Notes: generated from the sequence alone by a model not told the origin. Positions 33,883 through 42,423 are shown, numbered from the stretch's first letter. The stretch: DNA of 50,532 nucleotides from an uncultured Candidatus Melainabacteria bacterium (GCA_934754505.1 CAKVIE010000015.1:1-50532); one strand, 5' to 3'. Made by a program: numbers and translations.

Positions 33883-34718
33883 TAGTTATTATCCTTTAAT
33901 TGTTCGGACAGTCTGCCTATTTCTTCAATAGAAAGAGTTTCTCCTCGTGTATTTTCACTAATCTTCATTTCTTCCAAAACTTTTTTTACGGTTTCTTTTG
34001 CAAATCCTGCCGTAACAAGGGAGTTTTTGATATTTTTTCTTCTTGTTCCAAAGCAAGCCTTACATACTCGTTTGAAAAATCCGTAATCCGATAAATCCAA
34101 CATCGGTTTATCTTTTACCGTGAATTTTATTACGGCTGAATTAACTTTCGGAGCAGGGAAAAACGATTTTGCTTTTACAAATTCCACCATCTCCGTATCT
34201 GCATTGAAATTTGCTAAAATTGTCAACAATCCGTAAGCTTTATTTTCCGATTTTTCGTCTGCCGTTATTCTCAAAGCTGCCTCATATTGAGTCATCATAA
34301 TTATTTCCGAAATTGATTTTCGATTTTTATTGTCGAGGTCGTCAACTTCTCCGAGCAAATGTGCAATAATCGGGCTTGTTATGTAATATGGAATGTTTGC
34401 GACAATCTTTATATTTTCTCCAAATTGAGAAATATCGGTTTTCAAAATATCCGCATGGATAACTTCGAGGTTATCGGCTTTAATTTTTTTAAGCTCTTTG
34501 ACCATATCTTCATCAAGTTCAATAACATAAACCTTTTTTGCCGACTCAACAAGTCTTTCCGTTACAAAGCCCAAGCCGCCGCCGATTTCAACAACTGTGT
34601 CGTTTTCTGAAATATTTGCTGTTTCTATGATTTTATCAATTACAGCTCCATCAATCAGAAAATTTTGTCCCAGACGTTTTTTTGCTCTAAATGTTTTTGC
34701 TCTTTCAAAATAATTCAT
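33882..34718 (-). CDS. rsmA: 16S rRNA dimethyladenosine transferase RsmA (KsgA)
   Basis: Dimethylates A1518/A1519 (E. coli numbering) of 16S rRNA. The 278-aa protein begins MNYFERAKTFRAKKRLGQNF, the family hallmark, and has the SAM motif VVEIGGGLGFVTERL and catalytic NIPYYITSPI. An in-frame extension to 34904 overlaps the divergent sigma gene and has no family similarity, so the start at 34718 was chosen. On the minus strand TATTAT ends 6 nt before this ATG. An AAAGG string directly in front of it is too close to serve as a ribosome site. Confidence 0.95.
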   Translation of the reverse strand: MNYFERAKTFRAKKRLGQNFLIDGAVIDKIIETANISENDTVVEIGGGLGFVTERLVESAKKVYVIELDEDMVKELKKIKADNLEVIHADILKTDISQFGENIKIVANIPYYITSPIIAHLLGEVDDLDNKNRKSISEIIMMTQYEAALRITADEKSENKAYGLLTILANFNADTEMVEFVKAKSFFPAPKVNSAVIKFTVKDKPMLDLSDYGFFKRVCKACFGTRRKNIKNSLVTAGFAKETVKKVLEEMKISENTRGETLSIEEIGRLSEQLKDNN

Positions 34719-34724
34719 GCCTTT

Positions 34725-34730
34725 ATAATA
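34725..34730 (-). promoter_or_regulatory. Possible leaderless -10 of rsmA-ispE-murQ
   Basis: TATTAT on the minus strand, five of six matches to TATAAT, stands exactly 6 nt before the rsmA ATG. The -35 is weak. Confidence 0.4.
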
Positions 34731-34802
34731 ATACAAATTCGTTTGAAACAAAATACCTCTTTTTTCGTCAAATTTATCAGAGTAATGAACCGGAGTATGA
34801 AA

Positions 34803-35708
34803 ATGAAAGATTTTTATTGTACTGATACTGATTTTGCAGTCGAAAACAACGATGACAACTTGCAGACTTTTAATACTATTGTTTACAAAGATGATTTGCT
34901 GCAATCCTATTTAAAAGATATTGGCAGAGAAAAGCTTTTAAAACATTCGGAAGAACTTGAACTCGGACGTTTATCCGCAGAAGGCGACAAAAACGCAAAG
35001 AAAAAATTAATTCAGGCGAATTTGCGTCTTGTTGTAAGTATTGCCAAAAAGTACACGGGGCAAGGTGTTTTGTTTTTGGATTTGGTTCAGGAAGGTTCTT
35101 TGGGGTTGATTAGAGCAGCTGACAGATATGATTACAAAAAAGGTTTTAAATTTAGCACTTATGCGACTTGGTGGATTAAACAAACCATTGTTCGAGCTAT
35201 TGCAAACCACTCTAAAACTATCAGAATTCCTGTTCACATGGCGGAAAAAATTCGTCAGCTTAAAAAAGTGTCCAACATTTTTCATCTTAAATTTGACAGG
35301 GAAGCTACTCCTGATGAAATTGCAAAAAAGATGAATATTTCCGTTAAAAAAGTTCAGTCAATCCTCAATGCTATGCAAAGAGATCCGATTAGTCTGGAAT
35401 CACCTGTCACCGAAAATTTGACATTAGGAGATTATATAGAAGATGAAAATTCCGAATTCCCCGAAAAATCGGTTCAAAAATATTTCTTTAAACGTGATTT
35501 GAACAAACTTTTGCTTGAGCTTAACGAACGTGAGCGAAAAGTTCTCGTTGACAGGTTCGGTATTTCGGGTGCCGTTCCTAAAACTTTGGAACAAATAGGC
35601 AGAGAAACGGGCTTTTCCAAAGAAAGAATCCGCCAGATTGAAAATGCTGCGGTTATGAAATTAAAACATTCTAAAAATAAATTTGCCCTGAAAGATTATA
35701 TTATTTAA
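34803..35708 (+). CDS. RNA polymerase sigma-70 family factor
   Basis: The 301-aa protein has region 1.2 (LLQSYLKDIGREKLLKHSEE), region 2 (LRLVVSIAKKY...FLDLVQEGSLGLIRA...FKFSTYATWWIKQTI), region 3 (ATPDEIAKKMNISVKKVQ) and region 4 (TLEQIGRETGFSKERIRQIE). It has no region 1.1, an acidic 45-residue lead-in, and closely matches primary-sigma consensus at regions 2 and 4, so it could be the housekeeping or a group-2 factor. The ATG at 34803 follows CGGAG by about 7 nt; ATGs at 34785 and 34797 are badly placed relative to it. It is transcribed divergently from rsmA, and its stop overlaps the end of the convergent glycosyltransferase gene by 8 bp. Confidence 0.92.
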   Translation: MKDFYCTDTDFAVENNDDNLQTFNTIVYKDDLLQSYLKDIGREKLLKHSEELELGRLSAEGDKNAKKKLIQANLRLVVSIAKKYTGQGVLFLDLVQEGSLGLIRAADRYDYKKGFKFSTYATWWIKQTIVRAIANHSKTIRIPVHMAEKIRQLKKVSNIFHLKFDREATPDEIAKKMNISVKKVQSILNAMQRDPISLESPVTENLTLGDYIEDENSEFPEKSVQKYFFKRDLNKLLLELNERERKVLVDRFGISGAVPKTLEQIGRETGFSKERIRQIENAAVMKLKHSKNKFALKDYII

Positions 35709-37191
35709 ATTTACACTCTATAAGTGTGCCGTATTCTACATTTTTCGTCAATAACACACTGCAATGGTTTTTTATTATATCTTCTAAAAAATCAATATCT
35801 CGGGAGCTTTTTTTTATTACAAAATTTTCCAAGTAAGATTTCATCGGATAATACATTATTATATCTGATTTTTCAAGTAGTAAAACATCGGATATTCTCG
35901 TATAATAAAGTTTTAAATTTTTCTTCTCTTGGGGTGGGGTATATCTTGTGTATAGACTTTCAAATACAAAACTCTGCTCCTGAGTAAGTAATACCCATGT
36001 TTTTTCAGAAATATCAATATTTTTCAGAGCGTTATAATAATATTCTCCTGTCGTGAAAGTTGTGAAATTTCTGTTTGCTTTTTCTTTATTTATAACTCCT
36101 GAAAAATTTGTAAAAGAAAAATATAATAATAAAATTAAAATATTTATGTGTAACTGATTTCTTTTTGCGAAGTTGATTTTTTCTATCGGATAAGAAAATA
36201 AAATAAATGACAATGGAAGAAGATATAATATTGTTCTACCGGACATTGGGTAAATTTTCAAAAATCCTGTCAAAATATTTATCAATATTGGTAAGTATAT
36301 TAATCCGCATAAAAATTTGTTTTTTTGAAACATATATGCAAAAGAAACAATAAAAACAATAATACTGAATATATAATTTTGTGTAAATAAAAAACAGATT
36401 AAGTCGATAGTTTGCCAATAGTTTATTGGCAAGAAAGGTTCTATATTTGTCCAATATTCTTGTAATTCGAGATTATTTGCCGTCGGTATGAATATTTTAA
36501 ATAACATAAATAAGAATATTATCGTAAACGGTATTAAAAAACAGAAAGTATTTTTAATATTGATATGTTTATTTACGATGTATTCTCTTAATAAAATGAT
36601 GCAAAAACTGCTTAGTATTATATACATTGACGGATAAGAACATAAAATGGCAATACCGGCTAAAAGTCCCAAAATAAAGTAATGTTTTGGTAATAATTTT
36701 TCTTTGATTTTGTCAAGTTTAAGTATAGATATAACTATAATTGATGTAATCAAGGTATCAAAGGAATATGGCTTGAACATTCCTGCTTGGCGTATAATTT
36801 CGACCTGAAAAGTGAATAAAAAAACTGAAAAGATAATTGATAATTTGTTTTTAAAAACAATAAAACATAAGTATACAAAAGCAAATAATGATAATATAGA
36901 CGGGATAAAACCGGTTGCTGTTCGTAAAGTTTTGGGATTATATCCGAAAAATAAATATAAAATTTTTCCGAAAATCATAAAAAACGGAGGACAGCATTGG
37001 CTATCGTTTAATATCGTAAAGTAGTTTAAAATTCTTCTATCAACAATATTGTTTAACAATGCCATTTCATCAAAATAAATATCCAATGAAAAATTCAAAG
37101 CATCAATTCTAAGTTTTATCCCGATTATAATCAAAATTAGTAATGCTGTGGAAAAAGAATATTTAAAAATTGTGTTTACGGTTTTTTGCAT
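35701..37191 (-). CDS. Polytopic membrane glycosyltransferase, GT-C/GT39-like
   Basis: The 496-aa protein has about 11-13 hydrophobic segments. Near the N-terminus, after the first membrane helix, comes LDIYFDEMALLNNIVDR, the acidic lumenal loop expected of GT-C enzymes of the ArnT/PMT type that use lipid-linked sugars. A soluble C-terminal part (about 395-496) follows. The acceptor may be lipid A, a protein or another envelope glycan; this cannot be told. The gene is visibly richer in A/T, with many ATA codons, than neighbouring genes, which may mark transfer. TATAAA lies 5 nt before the ATG and no Shine-Dalgarno is seen. Confidence 0.72.
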   Translation of the reverse strand: MQKTVNTIFKYSFSTALLILIIIGIKLRIDALNFSLDIYFDEMALLNNIVDRRILNYFTILNDSQCCPPFFMIFGKILYLFFGYNPKTLRTATGFIPSILSLFAFVYLCFIVFKNKLSIIFSVFLFTFQVEIIRQAGMFKPYSFDTLITSIIVISILKLDKIKEKLLPKHYFILGLLAGIAILCSYPSMYIILSSFCIILLREYIVNKHINIKNTFCFLIPFTIIFLFMLFKIFIPTANNLELQEYWTNIEPFLPINYWQTIDLICFLFTQNYIFSIIVFIVSFAYMFQKNKFLCGLIYLPILINILTGFLKIYPMSGRTILYLLPLSFILFSYPIEKINFAKRNQLHINILILLLYFSFTNFSGVINKEKANRNFTTFTTGEYYYNALKNIDISEKTWVLLTQEQSFVFESLYTRYTPPQEKKNLKLYYTRISDVLLLEKSDIIMYYPMKSYLENFVIKKSSRDIDFLEDIIKNHCSVLLTKNVEYGTLIECKFK

Positions 37192-37237
37192 TTTTATTTA
37201 TAGTTTATTTCGGTTAAAACTTTTTTGAAAAATTAGA

Positions 37238-38383
37238 TTATTTTGATAATTTTCTCAATCGACTTTCGATAATTATCATATAAAAAGCAAAAAATGTCAA
37301 AATTACAGGTAGAAAATTTAAACCTATTCTTTGAATAACGAAGCCTAAAAGCGGAGTAATAAGTCCAAATCCCAAACTTGCCGCTCCGACTTGATGTCCC
37401 GTTAAAATATCTGCCGTGACTTCTTCATATCGTCTGTGAGTGTCGTTCATCGTGCAGGGATAAATTCCCGAAAGACCCATGCCCGCTAAAATCAAGCCCA
37501 AAATTGTTGTAATTTTACTCGGGTTGCAAAGCATAAGCATTGCTGAAAGAACGATTAACAAAGATGTCATAATTATCGTTTTATCACTGAATTTTTTCGT
37601 AACAAATCCGATGATAATTCTGCCGACGGTCAAAGAACCCCAATAAATTGCAACCAAAGTTCCCGCTAAAATCGGCTCAATTCCTCGAGCTTCCGTCATA
37701 ACCGAATAAATCCAAAGTCCTATTCCGCCCTCTGTTGATGTATAGATGAAAAAGAACGACGCACTCAAAAATGTATTTAATGACGAGATATTTTTAAATT
37801 CTTTTTTCTTGTTTTGTTCTTCCTCTTTTGAGTCAGTCCATAGTTTTTTGCTTGCAATAAATAAAATTGTCATCAAAAATAGAATTCCCGAAACGATTGC
37901 ATAGCCTGCTCTCCAGCCCATTCCAACTGCAAAAACACCTGTCATAATCAAAGGTCCGACTGTCGAACCTATTCCCCAAAATGCGTGAAGCCAGCTCATG
38001 TGTCGTGAGGCATAGTTTTTGGAAACAAAATTGTTCAAAACACTGTCAACCGAGCCTGCTCCAAGTCCTGTCGGGATTGCGAATAAAAGAAATATCAGCC
38101 AATTTGGGCTTATTGCATAGCCGAAAAGTCCTATTACCGTTAAAAATACACTTACCGATAAGATTTTTTGCACCGAGAATTTTGCCGCAATATATCCGTT
38201 TAAATATCCTGATAATGATGTGAAAATTGTTACCAAAAATGCGGATAATCCTGCCGCATCAAGAGGTTTATTAAATTCCGCTCTCATTGTCGGCCAAGCT
38301 ATTCCGAGAAGCTGGTCGGGCAGCCCGAGGGCAATAAATGCCACATATAAAATTGCAAGTATGTATAATTTTCTTTTATCCAT
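37238..38383 (-). CDS. MFS transporter
   Basis: The 381-aa carrier has 12 predicted membrane helices in two halves. It starts KLYILAILYVAFIALGLPDQ and contains GLGAGSVDSVLNNFVS and WLHAFWGIGSTVGP, features shared with fucose-permease-like sugar carriers, and the second half has MTEARGIEPILAGTLVAIYWG and GLSGIYPCTM. The substrate is unknown; a sugar is a reasonable guess from similarity alone. The gene is divergent from a second, unrelated MFS gene with only 61 bp between start codons. TAAAAT lies 6 nt before the ATG, and no Shine-Dalgarno is present. Confidence 0.85.
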   Translation of the reverse strand: MDKRKLYILAILYVAFIALGLPDQLLGIAWPTMRAEFNKPLDAAGLSAFLVTIFTSLSGYLNGYIAAKFSVQKILSVSVFLTVIGLFGYAISPNWLIFLLFAIPTGLGAGSVDSVLNNFVSKNYASRHMSWLHAFWGIGSTVGPLIMTGVFAVGMGWRAGYAIVSGILFLMTILFIASKKLWTDSKEEEQNKKKEFKNISSLNTFLSASFFFIYTSTEGGIGLWIYSVMTEARGIEPILAGTLVAIYWGSLTVGRIIIGFVTKKFSDKTIIMTSLLIVLSAMLMLCNPSKITTILGLILAGMGLSGIYPCTMNDTHRRYEEVTADILTGHQVGAASLGFGLITPLLGFVIQRIGLNFLPVILTFFAFYMIIIESRLRKLSK

Positions 38384-38389
38384 ATTTTA

Positions 38390-38395
38390 ATTTTA
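38390..38395 (-). promoter_or_regulatory. Leaderless -10 of the minus-strand MFS gene
   Basis: TAAAAT on the minus strand ends exactly 6 nt before the ATG at 38383; the 6 nt themselves repeat TAAAAT. Its upstream part overlaps the promoter of the divergent MFS gene, so the two are likely to compete or be co-regulated. Confidence 0.5.
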
Positions 38396-38406
38396 ACGCA
38401 AAAATA

Positions 38407-38435
38407 TTGAAAAATTTTTTCTGCCGTTGTAAATT
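38407..38435 (+). promoter_or_regulatory. Promoter of the plus-strand MFS gene
   Basis: TTGAAA (38407-38412), 17 bp, TAAATT (38430-38435), then 9 nt to the ATG at 38445. Transcription would start 1-3 nt before the ATG. An AAGG at 38438-38441 would lie at or upstream of the start site, so the message is nearly leaderless. Confidence 0.55.
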
Positions 38436-38444
38436 ACAAGGTGT

Positions 38445-39695
38445 ATGAAAAAATATTATATTCACATCTTTTTAATATTTGTAGGGATAGGGTTTTACTT
38501 TTTAAATAACGTACAAAGAGTTGCTGTTCCGGGACCGATTTTCGATGTTTTGCAAAGTGAATTGCAGGTTTCGGCACCATATATAACCGCTTTGGCTTCG
38601 GTTTTTATGTATGTTTATGCCGTAAATCAGCTTTTCGTCGGGCTTATGGTGGACAAATACGGCGGATTAAGAGTTATTGCCTTTGGTGCGGTAATTTTTT
38701 GTATAGGGTCTGTTTTATTTCCTTTATCTCATTCAATTTGGACTCTGTATTTAAGCAGAATTTTGGTCGGAATCGGTGCCGGTACTTTCTATTTGAGCAT
38801 GGTTAAAGAAATTAAAAAATGCTTCGCCGACAAAAATTTCGGTATAATTCTTTCGATTTTATTTTTTGTCGGTTATATCGGCGGTATTCTCGCTCAAGCA
38901 CCTTTCGTTATCCTTGTTGATAATATTGGCTGGCGGCCTGCTATGGAAATATTCGGGTTTTCGGCTCTTATCTTTACCGTTTTGTTCCTTATCGGGGTTA
39001 AAACTTTTTCTCACAATCCTGTTAATCACAAAATTCACATCGGATTTGAACCGTTTAAACTCGCTTTCAAAAACAAACATAATATCAATATTTTCTTTTT
39101 CGCTGCTCTAAATTTTGGGCTATATTACGTTATTTTAACCGTTATCGGAAAAAAATTCCTCGAGGATTTCACCATGATTTCTTCCGCTAATGCTGCGTGG
39201 TTTCTTTCCGTTTCGGCGGTTATCTCTTCGTTTTCGGGCATGGGTGTTGCGGCTTTAAGCAGAATTTTCCACGGAAAAAAAGTTATTTTTCTTCAAATTT
39301 GTGCAAGTGTCGGATTTTTCGTGTTCCTTTCACTTCTTCTGTGTGTAATTTTTAATTTCAAAAATCCGATGATTGGTTTGTTCTTCTGTTTGCTCGCTCC
39401 CGGGGCAAGTATGTCGCCGATTTTAGTTCCTTTAATCCACCAGACAAATCCTTACGAAATTACCGGAACAACCGTCAGTGTTATGACTTGCTTCTTCTAT
39501 GTTGCAGTCGGCGTTTTGGGAAATATTGTCGGGGTTTTGATGAATGTTTTTCCCCCTGTTATGAACTCATCAAAGGTTTTTGTTTATGGTCAAAAATCAT
39601 ATATTCTCGTTTTCGGTTTGCTGTTCATTATGTCGGCGGTTGAATTGTATAATGCTTTCAGACTTAGAGATGATATTAAAAAAGAGGCTTTGTAA
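38445..39695 (+). CDS. MFS transporter, second type
   Basis: The 416-aa carrier has 12 membrane helices. It begins with a hydrophobic helix, then NVQRVAVPGPIFDVLQSELQ, and has the MFS motif-A-like loop GLMVDKYGGLRVIAFG between helices 2 and 3 and YLSRILVGIGAGTFYLSMV in helix 4. It is not closely alike to the divergent MFS gene and so is not a duplicate. This organisation recalls generic bacterial MFS permeases (anion, sugar-phosphate or drug); the substrate is unknown. A terminator overlaps its 3' end. Confidence 0.85.
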   Translation: MKKYYIHIFLIFVGIGFYFLNNVQRVAVPGPIFDVLQSELQVSAPYITALASVFMYVYAVNQLFVGLMVDKYGGLRVIAFGAVIFCIGSVLFPLSHSIWTLYLSRILVGIGAGTFYLSMVKEIKKCFADKNFGIILSILFFVGYIGGILAQAPFVILVDNIGWRPAMEIFGFSALIFTVLFLIGVKTFSHNPVNHKIHIGFEPFKLAFKNKHNINIFFFAALNFGLYYVILTVIGKKFLEDFTMISSANAAWFLSVSAVISSFSGMGVAALSRIFHGKKVIFLQICASVGFFVFLSLLLCVIFNFKNPMIGLFFCLLAPGASMSPILVPLIHQTNPYEITGTTVSVMTCFFYVAVGVLGNIVGVLMNVFPPVMNSSKVFVYGQKSYILVFGLLFIMSAVELYNAFRLRDDIKKEAL

Positions 39696-39714
39696 TTAAA
39701 CAAAACCTCTTTTT
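39679..39714 (+). terminator. Intrinsic terminator after the plus-strand MFS gene
   Basis: A 9-bp stem AAAAAGAGG/CCTCTTTTT (39679-39687 with 39706-39714) has an inner TTTG/CAAA pairing and encloses the MFS stop codon. The T-run serves the plus strand and the mirrored A-run may serve the convergent HNH gene. Confidence 0.75.
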
Positions 39715-39729
39715 AAATTTATTGTTGAC

Positions 39730-40896
39730 TTATGCAACTTCTTCTTCTTTTTCCGGTTTCTTTTCGCCGTATTCTTCAGCTATTATTTCAGAAACATTTA
39801 CGTCTTGCCCTGCTTTTTTAGCTTCTCTGAGTTCTTTGATTTTTTCGGGATTTAATACCTTTAATTCAATTTGTCCGTTGGTTTCTTTTGATAATGTTTT
39901 CTTAACGTCAATACCGTAATCATCATATCTTGAGTCGATTTTGCCATCTACTACCTGTTGTTGGAACCATTCAATATGATCTTGTGCTTTGAGCGGGTAT
40001 TCAGGGTGAACCTTTAACCATTGTAAGTATGATGAATTTCCTCTCGGCCAGTTGCAATCACCACATTCTGCAATGAAGTTTTGTGTTGCATTCGGGCCGC
40101 CTAATGATTTCGGGTGAATGTGTTCAATAGTTTGTGTTGATTGTTTTAATAATGATTTTGCAATGCTCGTTGCACTTCCGCCTGCTTGACCGAATGCCTT
40201 TTTAACTTCTGAAAAGTCTATCGGCATATCCATTGCCGCAGCCATAACTTTTTCATAAGTTACAGGGTCAAGTGAACCTTGTTGTGCAACAAGCTTATCC
40301 GTAAATCCTTGTCTGTTGATTTGTCCTTTATTTAATTTTTCAATTTCTTCCGCAATAATTTGTGATGTCGGATTTTTTTCGCCGTAAGCTGCTTTAACTG
40401 CTGTATCAGCTTCTCTCAATGAATTAATGCAGTAATTTTGTGTCTTTTCTTTTAATCCTTTACCTGCTGCATTTTTTGCTGCTGTTAAATCATAATTGGG
40501 GTGTTTGCGGGCTTCATCTGCTGCAAGCATCATTACAACTCTCTGTGGTGCTCTGAAAAAGTCTTTATCTTCTGTAATTTTATCTGCTAATTTCTCGCCC
40601 TTGATTCCTGAAAATTCACGAGCTTTCTTATCCATTTCTCCTGCTCTTACCATTCTGCCTCCGCAGCAGCAGCAAGGAACATCATCTATCTTCTTTGTTA
40701 CAAATCCGCCTGTGCTAACGGGAAAACCGCTAAATGAAACAGCATTACCTCCCATAAAATATGCTCTTAATGCACCTGCCTCAGGAGCTTTGTTTTCTAC
40801 TGCAGGAGCAGCTGTCTTAATCGGGTTCGTTACTTTCTTGTCTTCTACTGCTTTCGCTGAAACAAAATTAATTGAACTTACCGGAGTAATTGCCAT
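39730..40896 (-). CDS. HNH-endonuclease-like protein with split zinc cysteines, lineage-specific N-terminus
   Basis: The 388-aa protein carries an HNH-like core near residues 258-285: IEHIHPKSLGG (His259, His261), then NATQNFIAECGDCNWPRGN with Cys278 and Cys281. An N-terminal cysteine cluster VPCCCCGGRM (75-78) could supply the other two zinc ligands, as in HNH proteins with two CxxC pairs. Residues 1-60 are low complexity (MAITPVSSINFVS ... NAVSFSG), a style I associate with Gastranaerophilales proteins but do not recognise as a signal peptide. The middle is helical and the tail acidic (EEYGEKKPEKEEEVA). Target (DNA, RNA or none) is unknown. The ATG at 40896 is preferred over 40920 by sequence character; neither has a good ribosome site. 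Confidence 0.75.
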   Translation of the reverse strand: MAITPVSSINFVSAKAVEDKKVTNPIKTAAPAVENKAPEAGALRAYFMGGNAVSFSGFPVSTGGFVTKKIDDVPCCCCGGRMVRAGEMDKKAREFSGIKGEKLADKITEDKDFFRAPQRVVMMLAADEARKHPNYDLTAAKNAAGKGLKEKTQNYCINSLREADTAVKAAYGEKNPTSQIIAEEIEKLNKGQINRQGFTDKLVAQQGSLDPVTYEKVMAAAMDMPIDFSEVKKAFGQAGGSATSIAKSLLKQSTQTIEHIHPKSLGGPNATQNFIAECGDCNWPRGNSSYLQWLKVHPEYPLKAQDHIEWFQQQVVDGKIDSRYDDYGIDVKKTLSKETNGQIELKVLNPEKIKELREAKKAGQDVNVSEIIAEEYGEKKPEKEEEVA

Positions 40897-41034
40897 TTTT
40901 ATCACACTTTCTATACACACATTCGGATTTAATCACCCTACTCCTGCATGAACAACTCTCAAAAAATAAATTGCCTTTTTTTGTGTTTTTTTATTTTAAA
41001 TGTTACATAACTTTACATAAAGTTTGAATTATTG

Positions 41035-42387
41035 CTAAATAGCTGTTACACATATTTTTTCAGGTGCTATTTGCAGATATTTGTAAGTATTTATGCCGTT
41101 TTCGTCCGTGAAAATTTTTATATTTCCTATCTTTAAAAATTCTGCAATGATTGGCGAAAATTCATTTGCATTCGTTGTAACAATTATATCAAAACTTTTT
41201 GCAAGGCAATCATAAACTATTTTTTCAAAATCGGGGTAATTTGTTATTTCTTTTTTTGATATTAATTTTAATTTCGGTTTGTTCCAAATGCCATTGTCTT
41301 CGATTATTTTGTCTGTTATTTTCGAAAAATCTTCATAAGTTAAATCACTTATGTCAATTTTTTGTGTTTCTGATGCAATGTCATTTTGAAGTTTTTCTTT
41401 GTTTTTTTCTTCCCATGCCAGAATAACTCTGCGATATACCACGCATTCATCTATTAAACATTCGTGTTTTTCTATTTGTTGACAAGAATATTTTAATAAT
41501 TTGAGAATATGTTTGAGATATTTTTCATTCTCAGGTTTTTCTATATAAGAATATTCAACATCGGGAGAAAGTGTTGTTATACCGTTTTCCGTTGAATCTT
41601 TAATCCATTTGTCGATTTCTGTTGTGTTATCATTATATTTAGGAATGATAATGTATTTAGAAATCAAATGCTTTTTCTTTTTTTCTTTACTTGCATATCT
41701 TTTCAAACTGTCGAGAACTATGTTATAAGCATTAATACCTTTGATTTTTTGATATGTTTCGGGGCTTCCCGAGTCAATGGAAATGAAAATTTCGCATTTA
41801 TCTATTTTTTCACAAGCTCTTTCTATTGCACGGGAAAATTTTATCCCCGATGTAGGAAGATAAATTTCCGGTACATTATTTTCTACAAATAAATCCGTAA
41901 TCTGCTCAAAATTCGGCATTAAAGTCGGTTCTCCACCCATATATCTCAAACAGCCGTCAAACCGTAGAAGCCCCTTTTCCTGCATGTCTTTTAATATCGG
42001 TAACATGTCGTGCTCTTGCGTTGAATTATAAAAATCTTCATGATTTCCGACAAAACAATAAACACATCTTGCATTACATCTCGAAACGGGGGCAAGTGTT
42101 ATTTCCGAAAAATAATCTTCTTCGTCCCAATCTTGCTCCTTTAATTCCCAACATTTTTTACAATGCTTATTCAATATTCCTTTGCGTGCATTGTCCCTGT
42201 TTTTTCTAATATTGCTTAGAATTTCGCTCCAGTCGATTTCTCCGCTGTAATAATTATCTCGAAGATATATTTGTTCCTCTCCGGGGGCTGCGTCCATATT
42301 ACAGCAAGGCTTTACCGATAATGAATCGTCAGGAAAAAATTTGAAAAATATGCCGTGTTCTAAAAATTTGCAACTTTTACAATACAT
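41035..42387 (-). CDS. Radical SAM protein with extra N-terminal cysteines
   Basis: The 450-aa protein has the radical SAM motif SRCNARCVYC (Cys104, Cys108, Cys111), then LRYMGGEPTLMPNF (the GGE motif) and FISIDSGSPETYQKIKG, typical of the SPASM/Twitch group. Before the SAM domain it carries Cys3, Cys6, Cys28, Cys29, Cys76 and Cys79, enough for an auxiliary Fe-S cluster or zinc; this N-terminal placement is unusual. The C-terminal ~110 residues (YPDFEKIVYDCLAKSFDIIVTT) look like a separate alpha/beta domain. The start at 42387 was chosen because a perfect promoter ends 7 nt before it; the longer frame would begin inside the -35. Reaction and substrate are unknown. Confidence 0.85.
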   Translation of the reverse strand: MYCKSCKFLEHGIFFKFFPDDSLSVKPCCNMDAAPGEEQIYLRDNYYSGEIDWSEILSNIRKNRDNARKGILNKHCKKCWELKEQDWDEEDYFSEITLAPVSRCNARCVYCFVGNHEDFYNSTQEHDMLPILKDMQEKGLLRFDGCLRYMGGEPTLMPNFEQITDLFVENNVPEIYLPTSGIKFSRAIERACEKIDKCEIFISIDSGSPETYQKIKGINAYNIVLDSLKRYASKEKKKKHLISKYIIIPKYNDNTTEIDKWIKDSTENGITTLSPDVEYSYIEKPENEKYLKHILKLLKYSCQQIEKHECLIDECVVYRRVILAWEEKNKEKLQNDIASETQKIDISDLTYEDFSKITDKIIEDNGIWNKPKLKLISKKEITNYPDFEKIVYDCLAKSFDIIVTTNANEFSPIIAEFLKIGNIKIFTDENGINTYKYLQIAPEKICVTAI

Positions 42388-42394
42388 ATATTTT

Positions 42395-42423
42395 ATTATA
42401 TTTTCTCTGTTTGCTGTTGTCAA
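42395..42423 (-). promoter_or_regulatory. Perfect consensus promoter of a leaderless radical SAM gene
   Basis: On the minus strand TTGACA (42418-42423), exactly 17 bp, TATAAT (42395-42400), then 7 nt to the ATG at 42387. All twelve consensus positions match. Transcription must begin at about the A of ATG, so no Shine-Dalgarno can exist in the mRNA. Confidence 0.85.

Noticed and set aside
34719..34904. 62-residue N-terminal extension of RsmA
   Set aside because: It overlaps the divergent sigma gene and its ribosome site. RsmA proteins start close to the MNYFERAKTFRAKKRLGQNF-type segment.
40921..41034. AACTTTA-CA-TAAAGTT dyad (about 41003-41018) as a terminator for the radical SAM gene
   Set aside because: The stem is a weak, all but G/C-free 7 bp without a following T-run on the minus strand, so it is too weak to call.
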